From positions 124,001 through 188,000 of the forward strand of contig SKCR01035587.1 of the NCBI GenBank assembly GCA_019454045.1: 64,000 bases of DNA, given 5' to 3'. Below the pieces are notes generated by a model. The model saw only the letters and a list, made by a program, of their open reading frames with translations, searched no databases and had not been told where the DNA came from. This stretch comes from Zanthoxylum bungeanum. Its lineage: Eukaryota > Streptophyta > Magnoliopsida > Sapindales > Rutaceae. The translations under genes were made by a program, and so were the position numbers. Each line of letters starts with the position of its first letter. Position 1 is the stretch's first letter. Shown here piece by piece: positions 24,001 through 34,683 of this stretch.

Positions 24001-25390
24001 TTGAAAAAACCTCGACCATTCAGTGATCGGGTTCCAAATTATCAAAGGATTACATTTGCATCATATAATGACTTTTTAAAAAATATTCAATGATAATAAA
24101 TTCAATTTCTAAAGAATATCTTGTCTCTCGAAAAATAAGCATGTCTAAATTCTTAAAATAATTCTTTAAACTTTGGAATCACTGGCAGAATGCCATCAAA
24201 AAATTACACACTAAGACTTGTACTTAGAATTGTAAAGCACACCTAAAAAGGTTTTATGCCAATATGACTGGTAGAGATAGTCAAAACACTTGGAACTCAT
24301 TTGATTCTCTTCCAAAAGATAAGTCTAAGGCGACACTAAGGAGAAGACATAAACAAAATGATAAAAAGAGAAAATAAGTTGGTAAATCCCATAAATATCT
24401 TCTCTGTTATTTGAAATGTTTTGTAACCAGAAGTATTGTGAACCCCATGTGTAATTTTGTGTCAATTGACAACTCAATATTGAGTATGCAAAACACTTGA
24501 GTTTGTGAAATTATTGAGTACCATAGGCTAGCATCATAAAAGTGAAGTCCTTACTTCAAAAAGTAAATTAACGACTTAAGAAAACTATGGATGAAAGAGA
24601 GCCCAGCATGAAATAAACTTTAATAAATCATGTAATCTTATTAATCTTTAACTATGTGTTACCTTATATAGACAAAGGAAATTATGAAATAAACTAAAGT
24701 GTCTGCTCTTATCTACATTTATCATTAGCATAAAATAATCTATATTGCATGCATTTCATTGTAATGAATCACACACACACATGGAGAAGCATTTGAAAGG
24801 TGAAACCTTGGTTAGGAACTGAATTTTAAATTTAGACAATGCTCACATTTTAGAAAGAGATGGAATTTCAAAGAGAAATCTTTTTGAGGACATACGAAGA
24901 GTCATTGCATGAAAAAAAGAAAGATAAAATGAAAGAATTTTGATTGCAAAGTCGATGATTAAAGAACCCTAAAGAACGACCTCGGTAAAAGTGAGACATC
25001 TCTGCAGAAAAACATCAGGAATCCTACACTTTCTCAAATTGAAGAACGGGCATACTACCGGAGATCATTTGTACACATGCATATATATATATATACATAT
25101 AGATAACATTTATTTTTCCAGAAATTAATACAGAGAATAAGAACTCTTGAGAAACTGGGTATGCTACAAGAATCTCAAAGACAAGGAGCATCCAAAACCA
25201 GAAAGCATGGGGTAAAGCCCATATAAAAGAGAATTTCGAGGCAAAGATCACATGGATGTGGTGGTTGGGGTTAGGACACCATATGGATCAAAATAACAAA
25301 AGCATATATATCACAAGGTCATTGGATGGATCAAAATACCATTATAAAAAAAGAAGAAGAATGGTTTAGATTGTTATAAAAAAACCGCTT
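24001..25390 (+). other. 3' non-coding region of E2
   Basis: This block aligns with E1 8230-9480 and carries no conserved frame. It has a short AT dinucleotide run near 25080. Pol genes expected here in an autonomous Tat element are absent in both copies, which suggests an inherited deletion. Confidence 0.65.
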
Positions 25391-25394
25391 TGGG

Positions 25395-25795
25395 AATATA
25401 GTAGAGCCTTGGGAGTGAGGAAGCAATAGCAGATGAATCCGAAAATGGAGTAGAGCCTCGAGAATGAGGACGAACAACAGACAGGTCTGATAATGAGCCA
25501 TGGAAGTGAGGACACAACAGTAGCAGCTCCAGAAATAGAGTAAAGCCTTGAGAATGAAGCCAGATGACATGCGGGTCTACCAACTCTTACAGCCAGGAAT
25601 GAAGCTCGATGATTGTGGGTCAACCAACTCTCACATTAGAGAATGAAGCCCGATGACCAACGGGTCCATCAACTCTCACAATTGGGAATGAAGCCTGATG
25701 ACCTGCGGGTTTATCAACTTCACAACCGAGAATGAAGCCCGATGACCTACAGGTCTATCAACTCTTATATACAGGAATTAAGCCCAATAGATCAA
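25395..25795 (+). repeat. 44-49-bp tandem repeat array in the 3' region of E2
   Basis: Units first read GTAGAGCCTT..GAATGAGG (25401, 25450) and then GAATGAAGCCCGATGACC (25597, 25641, 25686, 25730), with spacings of 44-49 bp. The array occupies the same position relative to the 3' LTR as the 48-bp array of E1, but the unit sequence differs. Confidence 0.88.
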
Positions 25796-25923
25796 AGTAT
25801 CTCACCACAGATCGAAGCATCGGGGGGCTCATTGGCCCATCTATCAACAAGCATACTGCTATAAGTCCAGGTAAGTTCAGAGATGTCTGACAAACCAAGT
25901 AAGTAAAAATGCATGCATGACTT

Positions 25924-26862
25924 TGATAGACTTGTAATTATCACACACTGCACAAGCCTACCAAAATAGAGGCCACTGTAGATATTATAATTTTTTATGT
26001 ATAGTCTAGAGTCTTTTATGGGAGCACCACTTGAAAGTTTGGAAAGTTGCAAGGTTAAATTCCAGAAGAGAATGGAACTCTAGAGAATTCAGAAAAAAAT
26101 AGCCAAGTCTCGGTCGGACATCATCTCTGACTGGCGGACCTTCTCTTAGACCAAAATATCTGGCTAGATATACATATGATAGTTGTCAGTGAATGTGTAG
26201 ATTTTCAATAACTAAAATCACGAGATCTGATTAGTGTCTGGCCGCACATATATTTCAAATTAATATCCTATGGACATGTATCAAGTTATCAGCCAGTGTT
26301 CAGATTTATAAGTATTGAAATTATGAATCTAATTGATGTCCGACCGGAGATATGTCTCAAGATACATATTTGGCCAGACATAGATCGAGTTGTAACTGAC
26401 GTTGTAGATTGAAAATCACTAGAGACAGGTATGGGATTTGATTTCTTTTCCTTTTTCAGTTCTAACTTTACAAATGGTTTTCAGTAATTCTGAATCTAGA
26501 ACCTAAGGATTAACTTTTTCCCTGGCAATAAACTTTTTATCTGAAAGCTTAGAGAGAGAGGAAAAAATAGAAGCAAACCCTATGAAGTCTCTGGAGTATT
26601 CCCTCATCCGTCAAGCAACCCAGCGGCAATCTGATCTTCAAAGGTGCTTTCTAAGCCGACCACATCTAAAGGTACGAACTGAGGGTACCCTAATTTCTAT
26701 TCCTGTATTTTTTACTTATGTTCAGACACAATATTTTTGGCCGGACTTGATATAAATCCATCCGGATATAATAAAGTCATAAGAAAATCTGGTCAAATGA
26801 TATAAATATCCAGTCATATCATTGTTTGTATCCAGTTATACTGATTTCTCTTTGGTATCTAG
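25924..26862 (+). repeat. 3' LTR of E2, left part
   Basis: It starts TGTAATTATCACACACTGC, close to the G3 LTR start TGTCATTGTCACACACTGC, and aligns with the E2 5' LTR up to about 26860. There an unrelated segment interrupts it. The alignment to the 5' LTR resumes near 28450. Confidence 0.75.
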
Positions 26863-28442
26863 CGAGAGGCTCAACTCTTCTCATTTTGAATTTTCAATTG
26901 CATAATTGCATTACATTATTGCAATGCAATTTGTAAGATGGGGTCATCCACTTTTTTTTTGGGTTTTATTTTGTTTTTTGTTTTTTGTTTTTTTTTTGTT
27001 TTGTTTTGTTCTTTAATGAATATTATCCTATGTGACCAGTTCTACAATAAGCTCAGCCAACAGCGATCCAAACATGGTCAATCTTTTTATATCCTATTCG
27101 AACTTAATTTGTATATTTCTCTGGGCTTCTAGACCTTCGAAATCTATATTTCATATCCATTTTCCTTTTGAGCATCAAAAACAGTATTTTGCTTACACAT
27201 GAATTAAAAATCACAATAAAAATATATAAATTTTCATTTTCATTTTCATTTCATAAATCTGTTAACTTAAGAGGATTGTATAAATGTAAAATTATTAGTT
27301 TCTCTTTTATTAAATATATATTTTTTCAAGTTCATTAAATTAATTCCAGGAATTCATTTTGAACAATGTTCCTTTGTCGGTAAGTGATATCATTACAAAA
27401 TGAGATCTAATGTTGATCCCACAAAATATTGGTGTAGCAGGCTTATAATAGTTTAAAATAGACTCAAACAGGTCACGCAACTAGCTGATATTAGCCCAAA
27501 TAGATGCTTCATGTAGACGTTTATTCCACTCCTGGTCATTTTCTAGTAAGCCCAGTGCATTACAGGTCACTTTGTATGTGTTATAAGCAAATTTCATTTA
27601 CTATTTTTAGTTCAACAAAAGATCACTCTTTCAACATTCATTAATTCTTAAATAGATTCGTTCTCCACTCGATTGATGTACATGGTAAAATCTGCCAACA
27701 AAAAACCCTTGCTTTCTTTTTGTCCATAGCTTGTCTGCACTATGCCACACCCACTGTGTTGGAAAATCGGCATAAGTTAACTGTCTAGCTTTAGGGTGAG
27801 AAGCATTTGTAGCCATTCATGTTGTTATGAATATTTTTGCAGATTGTTATGAGTAGGCATAAATTTTATGTTCAAGTGATGAATATTTTTGTTTAAGTTC
27901 ATGTGATGAATGTATTGCATTGGTCGTAAATTTTTCAGGCTATTATGTTTGGTGAATGTAAGGTCATAGTACAAAGTGTTATAAATAAGTTTTATGTAAT
28001 TTTTGAATTGTATCAACCTTTATGTAAATTCGAGAGCCGATGCCGTCAACTACTTCTTAATGAGTTTTTCCCAATCCATGGAGAGAAAGATTTGAAGACC
28101 AATGGATGTGTTGGTAAATTTTATACTAATTAGATTAGTATAGGAAAAATAAGAGTCTAGTTAATACAATTTAATTTAGTATGTTACATGTATGTTTAAT
28201 TCAAAATATTTGAATAACATGTCATATAGCTTAGGGTGTCTACTCTTACATTTTCACATGCCATGACATGTGATAAATGCATGAATATTTTAGTTATAAA
28301 ATTTCATTTTATGGAATTTAAAATGGTTAAATGGAATATGATATTCATGAAAATAAATTAAAATAATTAATTGTTTTGATGGTTTAAAAATTGAAAATTC
28401 GAAATTAATATATATGGGCTTTATAAGTGTATTATATTCTCC
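26863..28442. mobile_element. Insertion of uncertain class in the E2 3' LTR, containing Helitron remains
   Basis: About 1.6 kb separates two parts of the E2 LTR. The flanks share TTGGTA (26854-26859 and 28444-28449), a possible target duplication. I found no convincing terminal inverted repeat and no CTRR hairpin end, so the class is open. The left end has a T-rich tract (about 26951-27010). A Helitron helicase fragment lies inside on the minus strand. The rest is AT-rich without conserved frames. Confidence 0.5.
27483..27816 (-). pseudogene. Helitron (PIF1-like helicase) protein fragment
   Basis: Read on the minus strand from 27816, the residues L-T-Y-A-D-F-P-T-Q-W-V-W-H, K-R-K-Q-G-F and G-R-F-Y-H-V-H-Q-S-S-G-E-R match the conserved region of plant Helitron RepHel helicase proteins just before the P-loop domain's C-terminal part. 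After a short deleted or disrupted stretch, a second matching piece reads A-L-G-L-L-E-N-D-Q-E-W near 27530-27560, followed by E-A-S-I-W-A. It is interrupted by stops and lacks the Rep and catalytic helicase motifs. Identification rests on remembered family motifs. Confidence 0.8.
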
Positions 28443-28449
28443 CTTGGTA

Positions 28450-28620
28450 AATTAGAATGAAATTCAGACATAAATTTCATAGATGATTCCAAATGGATGG
28501 TAGTGTGGTTTGCACTCTGGACACAATTCCACGTACCATTAGAATTTATAAGACGTTTATATTAATTAAATAGTTTAATTAAAAAAAAATTGTCCCTTAT
28601 TTGAATTTCTAATTTTAAAC
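28450..28620 (+). repeat. 3' LTR of E2, right remnant
   Basis: Words such as CATAAATTTCATAGATGATTC align with 22626-22650 of the E2 5' LTR, showing that the LTR continues after the insertion. The similarity fades by about 28560-28620. Confidence 0.6.
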
Positions 28621-28639
28621 TTCTTAGTGAGCTAACTTT

Positions 28640-29266
28640 TAAGATTTTCTTACCGGTAGCCATGCTTAAATCTATTCACACTTTTCTATCCATTGCCACA
28701 TATTATCAATATGAGAAATGATCAATGGACGTTAAGACAATCTATATGGTACAACCAAATAGATTCATTGCCTAAGGTTAAGAGAAAATGTTTGCAAGCT
28801 GCAAAGGTCTATTTATGGACTGAAGCAAGCATCTTGATCTTGCAAAAAAAAATTTGCAATGATGAAGTCTTATGATTTTGAGCAGAACGTCGATGAGCCT
28901 TGTATATACAAGTGTGTCATTTAGAGTAAGGTGGTTTTCTCTCATATTATACATCAATGATAATTTACTCATTGAGAATGATGTAAAAGTATTGTCAGAA
29001 GTAAAATCTTGACTAGCTAACCAATTCCAAATGAAAGATTTAGGAAAAACGAGTTGTGTACATGAGATCCGGATTATTCGGGATTAGAAGAGATGATTGT
29101 TAGTTGTGTCTCATCCATCCTATATTGACAAGATTATTGTACGATTCTGGATACAGAATTCTAAGAAAAGCAATTCACTTTTTCCAACATGGAATTCACT
29201 TGTCAAAGGAAAAATTTGCTAAGACACCTCAATTAGTTGAGAAATGAGATATATCTCGCATACCTC
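28640..29266 (+). pseudogene. Copia family X reverse transcriptase fragment
   Basis: The segment begins with F-L-P-V-A-M-L-K-S (the RT motif usually F-S-P-V-A) and aligns with 46540-47190 of the second X copy. It lacks an internal block found there and is full of stops. It ends where LTR C2 begins. It is a different Copia family from C0-C4. Confidence 0.75.
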
Positions 29267-31331
29267 TGTTGGGCAGTTATGACCCATAGCGTCACTATTT
29301 GTACAGATCTTGGTGTTGTTGTACAAATTAACTATGTGACAAAGGAGATTGCGCTCTTATCATTTGTGATTAGATCACCTAGATGTATAAATGATGAGAG
29401 GTCCTTATGATTTATTCCTGGATTGAGAATGATATGAGATAGTATCAGTCCACGAATGATAAATCATTAAATACCCATAGTCAGAGTATTATCGAGATTG
29501 GACATCGATATATACGTAAAAGACTAGTATTGTACTTGTGCGTGTTGTAAGGGCACAACGGCATAATTCTCATATATTTGGGTATTGGATACTCATGCAA
29601 GTGTAGTAGGAGGTTGTGTTTCACCGATGGTACGGGAAATAGCTTCGCTCTGGATAGAACCCCTCGGAATTCCATTGGTAGTATGACTATTTGTCTATGG
29701 AAGTCCGAAATTAGGGTAGGTGTATTTAGTCTTAACCTTAGACTTGCACCGCTAATACTTGCGACAATCAATATACTTTGGTTGCGGTCGTCCAAGGCTT
29801 TAACAGGTTCTGTGTACGTCAATGCTGGGTATATTGAGAATCGTAGTGTATTGGGTGTGATGTCAAGACGGAAGTATCACTCCAGTCATAGTGGAGATGA
29901 TGGTCACGTAGGATACAAGACTGGTGCTCTTTTATGCTACAGCTATCGGGATAAAATGACAAGGTCAGGTTTATCCGATTATAGAGACTAGTCACCAGAC
30001 ATCCGACATGTGCTTCGTACGAGGCAGACACAATTCTGGACCCAGGCCTAGCGCGTGATCATCCGAAACTGGACAGAAATACGTAATACTACGTATACTA
30101 CGCCTGATACAGATCCTTTATTCCTGTAAGGATATTTCCGGAGAATTGGTAGGCATGACGCTTTGCTAGAGGCCAACCTTGTCTTGTAAATCGGTAAAAC
30201 ATAGTACGAGGTACTTACGTATTCGGATAGTTCGACAACCAAATTTACTGCCAACATATCCGGGGATCTCATGGGTCGCTTCCCAAAGATTCACCGATGA
30301 CGTATGACTCGCACTTTAATTAATCTGGGATTAATTAGAAGAGAGAAAATTAATCTGTAATTATTTTCGGAGATATTTTATCTAGGATAAAATATCAATA
30401 AAAGATAGATAACGATTAATTTGGAATTAATCGGTAAATTAATATATTCGATATATTGAACAAAATTGGATTTCGAGGCGGAATTAAAATTGGATTTTAA
30501 TTCGGGCGAACAAATTAATTTAGAATTAATTCGTTAGTGACGTGAATAGTAATTATGCTTGGCATGATTATTTAATTAAATTAGATTTAATTACGACGCA
30601 ACGGATAGATCGTTAATTTGGAATTAACGAACCCGAGCCTGAGATTATTTGCGAGTGCATTCGCATTTCAAATTCGAGTGCGGCACGCAAGTCAAATCAA
30701 GCGTCAAATCATTAGTCGCATCAAGCGTCAAATCGCTAGTCATTTCAAGCGTCAAATCACTTGTCACTTTGAGTGATGTGACTTGACAACTTGATTGATT
30801 GAGTGACTTGACCACTTGAGTGATGTGACTTGATGGATGTTGATGTTAGAGTGTGGAAAACTCAAGGTTGTTGGATTTAATTTATTTGACTTTTTTGAAA
30901 GCCAAATATTTGGTATTTCACTTGTTTATTTTTGGAAAATATATAAGTGTTTTGATATACACTTTTCCAACTAATTCAACACCATCTCTCCTTCTCTCTT
31001 TCCTCTACATCACACGCCCATGGAGGGGCAAAAGGCTTACTGTTTTGGTTCCAAAACCGTGAGCAGTGGGAAGCTTGAGTGTGTGATTTTGTGGTAAAAT
31101 CAAAGGTGCTAGCACACTACAAAGTCATGCGAAGGTGATAGGGAACTTCACCCATGAGCCGGGAATCATTTGACGAAGCTTGGAGCTCAAATTCTTGGAT
31201 CAAAATTGAAAATTTTGAAGACCATTTACTGCAGTGGCCGAATGCATGGCAGAAAAGAATCTACTTCTCGATTGTTATTCACACATGCTTTCATGCTTAT
31301 AATTGATCTTGGACCTTAATAGAAACCAACA
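29267..31331 (+). repeat. 5' LTR of Copia C2
   Basis: It starts TGTTGGGCAGTTATGACCC and ends AGAAACCAACA, 2,065 bp. It belongs to the C0-C4 family. The palindrome array lies at about 30320-30630. Next to it a 24-bp unit containing TCAAGCGTCAAATC repeats three times (30697, 30721, 30745). A primer site follows, so this is a 5' LTR. Confidence 0.9.
30697..30768 (+). repeat. 24-bp tandem repeat in LTR C2
   Basis: TCAAGCGTCAAATC recurs exactly every 24 bp three times. Other LTRs of the family have only a loosely repetitive GTCA/TGAC-rich stretch here, so the amplification is specific to this copy or subfamily. Confidence 0.85.
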
Positions 31332-31348
31332 ATGGCATCTAGAGCAAG
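31332..31348 (+). other. Primer binding site of C2, degenerate
   Basis: AATGGCATCTAGAGCAAGG follows the LTR. Compared with TGGTATCAGAGC it has one substitution and one inserted base, so tRNA-Met pairing would be weakened. Confidence 0.75.
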
Positions 31349-32649
31349 GTTTGAGCATGAAAAGTTTAGGGCTTAAAATTTGGGTATTTTGTATTTGAGC
31401 ATGATTTGAATGAATTGGATGTTTGAGTATGCTTAATACATATTTAATTGAAGATTGATTGGATCAATTTCAAGAAAATATGATTGGATCATTTTTCCCC
31501 AAATTGTATGTGTTGGCCGAATGGTCTTGCCCTCAATATGTCTTGGGATTTTTGATTTTTGACAATTGGATGTGTTGGAAATCATTCGGGAATATGATTT
31601 AATGTCGATTATGGAATTAATTGGATTGAATTCGAATCGGACAAAAATCCCCTCCCTTGGCCGAGACTTAGAGCATGTGAATTGGGTTTGATCTGTAATC
31701 AAAATGTGTTGGACATGTGATGATGAAAATGAGCATGATTAATTGTATATATTGATGTTTTAGAAATATTAATTTGAGTAATTAATCATGTTACACACTT
31801 TATGTAATTAAATTGGAAAATTAGATTTTTGGAATTTAATTGAATTGGGCCTTAAAATTGGATTTGGGTACAAAGTTAGGTTTAGGCCAAATGGATTGGA
31901 TCCAATTGGGCCCAAAATCGCCTCCATAAAGTCCAAATGCAACTTAATGGACCTTTAAAGTTTAATTGGGCCTAATGGGCCAAAATTGATTTATAGGCTT
32001 ATGGGGTAATTCCCGGATTGGATTTTGGTTATTCGGTTTGACCCGAGTTGACCAAAAGTCCACGCCTTAAGAAATTAATTAAAAGCCCATTGGACTTTAA
32101 TTGAATTAACGTTGGACGTTAATCGGTCTTTGAGACACGTTACGATTAAATTTGGAATTTACGTCGTAAAAGGTTTATTAATAAAGTGTAATATTTAATT
32201 TGGAATTAAATTACGAATTAGAATTAAATGCATATTAAATTGGATTTAATGATGTAGTTTAATTTAATTCGAGAATTCGTACTTTGAGTACTTATTCACA
32301 AAACGAGTTTGACTCGAGCAAAATCAAATCGTTGTTTGAACATTGGATGATCACTAATTATCAAATTAATTAATTTGATTAGATTGATTGATAACATGCT
32401 TGTGTGAATACGTGGTTGCGATGCATGAATAATGTGTATCAGATGGATATTAGATGGGTGGGACAATTTTAGAAATTGTTGATATAAATTTGATTTATTA
32501 ATTGGACCTGCGTGTCCAGCCTTTCACCTCCATATTCTTTGTATTCTCTTCTCACCTATTCCCCTCAATGTAAATGAGGTTTCTTTAGAAGTGTAGTGTA
32601 ACGGGTAGAAGTAAATACATGTGCTAGCGGGAGAGAGAAATGGAGAGAT
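31349..32649 (+). other. Leader of C2, cut off before gag
   Basis: The sequence is the plus-strand version of the C1/C3/C4 leader: TGGGCY cluster at about 31840-32105, then palindromes with TGG centres at 32105-32123, 32147-32161, 32193-32211 and 32234-32250. It stops abruptly at about 32649, where chromovirus-like sequence starts. Gag and pol are absent. Confidence 0.85.
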
Positions 32650-34475
32650 AGGGTGCTACAGTTATGGTATCAGAGCAAAGGTTTAGTTGTCGGTGACTAC
32701 AGCTATAGGGTATCTGATCGTCTGAGTAAGTTTTCTGCTATGTGTAGACTATATAGGTCTTGTGTTTGCTATTTGATTTTATTTCTGTTATATGGTATGA
32801 TGTGCTATGATTGTGATTGATATGGATGATTCGGATTATTGATATATGTTTGTGTAATATGAATATATGTATGTGTAAAGGTATGCTAAGTTAAAAGTAT
32901 TAGATTTGTATAGGTATATGTATAAGTAAGTAATGTGAATTTGAGGTGTTTTGAGGTATGAGAGATTCTTTGATGTTGATAGTCTAAATTGTGAATTGAT
33001 AGTTTGAACATTGTTTTGAAAACTTGGCATTTGATTTTTGCCACAAAAGTTTTTTGAAAAGAACAAACAAAATATTTCCACCTCGATAGTTGATTAACGA
33101 TTTCATGTTTTTAGATTTATCGATATTTTTTCGTCTCGGTGCTCGAAAATGATTTTGATGTTTTTAAACTATAAAACTTGTTTCCGCCGAGATGCTCGAA
33201 AATTTATTTCCGACACGGTGCTTGATGATTTTATATTTTTGACCCTTCATGGTGATCGTATATGTTTCCTTTCGAATTGGCCGCCGGGGCGCTCGTTATA
33301 GGGTCCAGACCATCAGAAAATGGCTGGCCTACTACCCTATCAACATGGTCCGTACATTGTCTGATTTATGCGCGCGACTGAGCACTGGATGATCGGTATA
33401 TATTTTGAAAAATTTACATTGAATATTTATTTTTAATTTACACATATTTATATTTTTGGGGAAAATCATTTCAAAAGAATTACATTTTGATTTGATTTTT
33501 TTGGTATTATTTTTGATATGATATGTTTCCGTCACGGAGCTTGATGATTTTATATTTTTGACCCTCCGTGATGCTCGTATAGGATTTGCCCAACTACAGT
33601 GAGCCGCCGACCCTCTGTCTTGATAGAGGATCAGTTCGTTCATTGTCCGATCTGTGCATGCGATTCAGGCATGGGGCGCTCATTTATTTTCGTCCAGTGA
33701 GCTATGCTGGATGCCCGATATGGTTCTATGATGATGGATTTTGAAAGTGATTTTTATTTACAATAAAAGAGTTTTTCAAATGTATTTTCAAAATGATTTT
33801 TGAAATAGATCGTTTTACGTTTTCAAATATATTTTGAATAATGATAAACATTGATAGATTTCAGACTATCACCATCATAATAGTATTATGGTTGTTCTGA
33901 TTGTGACGATAGAGGTGTTTTTTGGTATAAAAGTTTATATCTTTATAAGAGTACGTATGTAAGTTTATAGTTAGACATGGATCTTATGAATATAGTGATG
34001 ATTATATGTGCTATGTGGTCAGCCATACAAAGTTTGTATGTGCGTTGGGATATGTATGAATGTAAACTTTAATTTCGATGTCATTTAGATATATGATATA
34101 GAATGACATGTTGTGAAATAAATGAGTTCCATTTTATATTGTGGATAAAATAAATAGTATGAAATTCATGTTAAGTTTCTATTTTATACTATATTTGATT
34201 ACGTGCAAAGAACATGTGTTATGTTCCTCGTTTCAGATGATGTATGTGATTGGCTGTATAGAATCCGTGTTTGACTTTCTGTTGATGGGTGAGTGTGAAA
34301 TGGTTTAAGCGTGCTTCTTTCGTATTGATGTATGGAATACGTGACTTTCGAAAATGTGTAAGTGAGGTGACTTCCGAATATGGACAAGATGGTAATGTAC
34401 GTAATATTGGTTCTGAATCATCAGAAATAAGGACGGGCAAATTTCGAGAATGAAATTTTTATAAAGATGGGAGAA
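32650..34475 (+). mobile_element. Non-coding internal region of a chromovirus-like (Tekay/Del-type) derivative
   Basis: A primer site TGGTATCAGAGC at 32665-32676 follows a short LTR-like end GGGTGCTACA (32651-32660). A purine-rich tract AAGATGGGAGAA (34464-34475) precedes TGTAATATCCCGG, an LTR start typical of plant Tekay/Del chromoviruses. The 1.8 kb between has no gag-pol. Two 54-bp diverged direct repeats occur at about 33210-33263 and 33526-33579 (TTCCG-CACGG-GCTTGATG), inside larger similar blocks. This is a LARD-type non-autonomous element. The 5' LTR is missing apart from its last bases. Confidence 0.7.
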
Positions 34476-34683
34476 TGTAATATCCCGGGTTTTTCGGAAC
34501 AATTCGAGAAAGTTATCGAATAAAAGTAATGGATTTAAAATGCGATGGTAATCAAAAATCAGGGTTTATGTGTTGGGAAATAGATTGAAATATTTTAAAG
34601 TGAAGATTCATTGAGCTGGAAAATACGTGGTTTTGAGATCCGGTTACGCGATTTCTAATTTTATCAATTATACGTATAAAAGT
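34476..34683 (+). repeat. Chromovirus-like 3' LTR, left part
   Basis: It starts TGTAATATCCCGGG right after the polypurine tract and is interrupted at 34684 by a Copia LTR. It resumes near 36745. Confidence 0.75.

Noticed and set aside
26951..27010. T-rich tract as the poly(A) tail of a minus-strand LINE or SINE
   Set aside because: It is interrupted by G and C, no LINE endonuclease or RT or SINE promoter boxes are visible beside it, and no matching duplication was found.
32665..32676. TGGTATCAGAGC as part of a tRNA-Met gene
   Set aside because: Only the primer-site match is present; no cloverleaf surrounds it and it lies next to an LTR end.
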